From positions 1 through 54,539 of the forward strand of contig JAGAPT010000057.1 of NCBI GenBank assembly GCA_017623115.1: DNA of 54,539 nt, given 5' to 3'. The position numbers were made by a program, and so were the translations under genes. Below the pieces are notes generated by a model. That model did no database searches. It was given only the letters and a program-made list of their open reading frames with translations, and was not told where the DNA came from. This DNA is from Alistipes sp. (GTDB lineage: Bacteria > Bacteroidota > Bacteroidia > Bacteroidales > Rikenellaceae). Shown here in pieces: positions 53,892 to 54,539 of the stretch; the first letter of the stretch is position 1; every line of letters begins with the position of its first letter.

Positions 53892-54368
53892 TTAGAAACG
53901 GAAGTGTGCGAATGCCTTGTTGGCCTCGGCCATGCGGTGCATCTCCTCCTTACGCTTGAAGGCGGCACCCTGCTGGTTGTAGGCGTCAACGATTTCGGCG
54001 GAAAGCTTCTCTGCCATCGTCTTACCGGCGCGCTTACGCGAGAACAGGACAAGGTTTTTCATGGAAATAGAAATCTTGCGCTCCGGACGAACCTCCATAG
54101 GTACCTGGAAGGTTGCACCACCGATACGCTTCGACTTCACTTCGACTTGGGGCGTGATGTTCTCGAGGGCCTGTTTCCAGATTTCCAGCGGAGATTTATC
54201 AGCATCCTTCATCTTCTTGCCCACGAGCTCCAATGCATCATAGAAAATCGTGTAGGCAATACTCTTCTTACCATCCAGCATAAGATTGTTCACGAAACGG
54301 GTCACAGCCACGTCACCGAACTTCGGATCCGGAAGTAGAATTCGCTTTCTTGGCTTAGCTTTTCTCAT
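53892..54368 (-). CDS. rpsG: 30S ribosomal protein S7
   Basis: The 158-residue product ([19 protein letters not shown] start, RRIG-type block [16 protein letters not shown], ending [12 protein letters not shown]) is a full-length S7. It nucleates the 30S head and contacts E-site tRNA. It starts 32 bases after rpsL. Confidence 0.98.
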   Translation of the reverse strand: MRKAKPRKRILLPDPKFGDVAVTRFVNNLMLDGKKSIAYTIFYDALELVGKKMKDADKSPLEIWKQALENITPQVEVKSKRIGGATFQVPMEVRPERKISISMKNLVLFSRKRAGKTMAEKLSAEIVDAYNQQGAAFKRKEEMHRMAEANKAFAHFRF

Positions 54369-54400
54369 TGCTATTAAAAATACTTAAATGTTTAGTTAGA

Positions 54401-54539
54401 TTACTTCTTAGCGGCCTTGGGACGCTTTGCACCGTACTTCGAGCGACGCTGACGGCGACCATCTACACCGGCCGAGTCGAGCGCACCGCGCACGAGGTGA
54501 TAACGAACACCCGGGAGGTCCTTCACACGACCACCACGG
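54401..54539 (-). CDS. rpsL: 30S ribosomal protein S12, C-terminal part (cut by window edge)
   Basis: The last 45 codons and stop of rpsL lie in the window: [20 protein letters not shown], then [20 protein letters not shown] and a short AAKK tail. S12 is the decoding-centre protein altered in streptomycin resistance. The N-terminal part, including the Lys residues linked to streptomycin, lies outside the window. Confidence 0.97.
   Translation of the reverse strand, partial: RGGRVKDLPGVRYHLVRGALDSAGVDGRRQRRSKYGAKRPKAAKK

Noticed and set aside
51399-54338. A 979-codon open frame opposite fusA and rpsG
   Set aside because: It runs antisense to well-conserved genes, has no recognisable domain, and is explained by codon bias that leaves few stops in the antisense frame.

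Overview
The window reads as Bacteroidota, order Bacteroidales. Supporting signs are promoter-like elements of the form TTG/TTTG, about 20 bases, TAnnTTTG; a BtuG-type surface cobalamin lipoprotein; DUF3826 and STN-like domains; and a set of pectin-type glycoside hydrolases. The fairly G+C-rich third codon positions, with long stop-free antisense frames, would fit Rikenellaceae (Alistipes-like). That last placement is inference. No tRNA, rRNA, CRISPR array, prophage or transposase gene was seen.

Region 1 (1-15369) is a carbohydrate cluster. A leftward GH127-type enzyme is divergent from five tightly packed rightward genes: a two-enzyme protein resembling GH143-GH142, a GH78 rhamnosidase, an esterase fused to two DUF3826 repeats, a GH140-type apiosidase-like lipoprotein and a second GH78 enzyme. 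The combination points to rhamnogalacturonan-II side chains (inference). No SusC/SusD pair or regulator lies inside the window. A strong hairpin terminator closes the unit.

Region 2 (15381-21939) is a vitamin B12 uptake operon. A promoter and cobalamin riboswitch are followed by a terminator-like hairpin and then btuG, btuB, btuF, btuC and btuD. Together these would capture B12 at the cell surface, move it through the outer membrane, bind it in the periplasm and import it with ATP. A 17-bp-stem hairpin is shared with the convergent tpiA.

Region 3 (21968-29099) is leftward: a YugP-like zinc peptidase, an SGNH esterase and an MBOAT acyltransferase (a likely glycan O-acylation pair), a PAP2 lipid phosphatase, lysS and tpiA. 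Region 4 (29313-34107) is rightward: a LolC/E-FtsX permease, menG/ubiE, an LEA14-like lipoprotein and a SPOR protein with overlapping ends. Next comes a monocistronic, very cysteine-rich small lipoprotein with a consensus promoter and terminator, then an NhaD-like antiporter. A leftward secreted alpha/beta hydrolase follows.

Region 5 (35534-54539) is the leftward str-S10-spc-alpha cluster from rpsL (cut by the window edge) to rplQ, with fusA, secY, map, infA, rpmJ and rpoA. Two breaks stand out: a 260-base gap with a hairpin after rpsJ, and a 697-base gap between rpsN and rpsH with a hairpin at one end and a promoter at the other. The cluster ends in an elaborate 3' region: an 83-base inverted repeat followed by two tandem copies of an approximately 87-base structured unit. 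These units, the cysteine-rich lipoprotein, the spc-operon gap and the esterase-DUF3826 fusion are the least explained items here.
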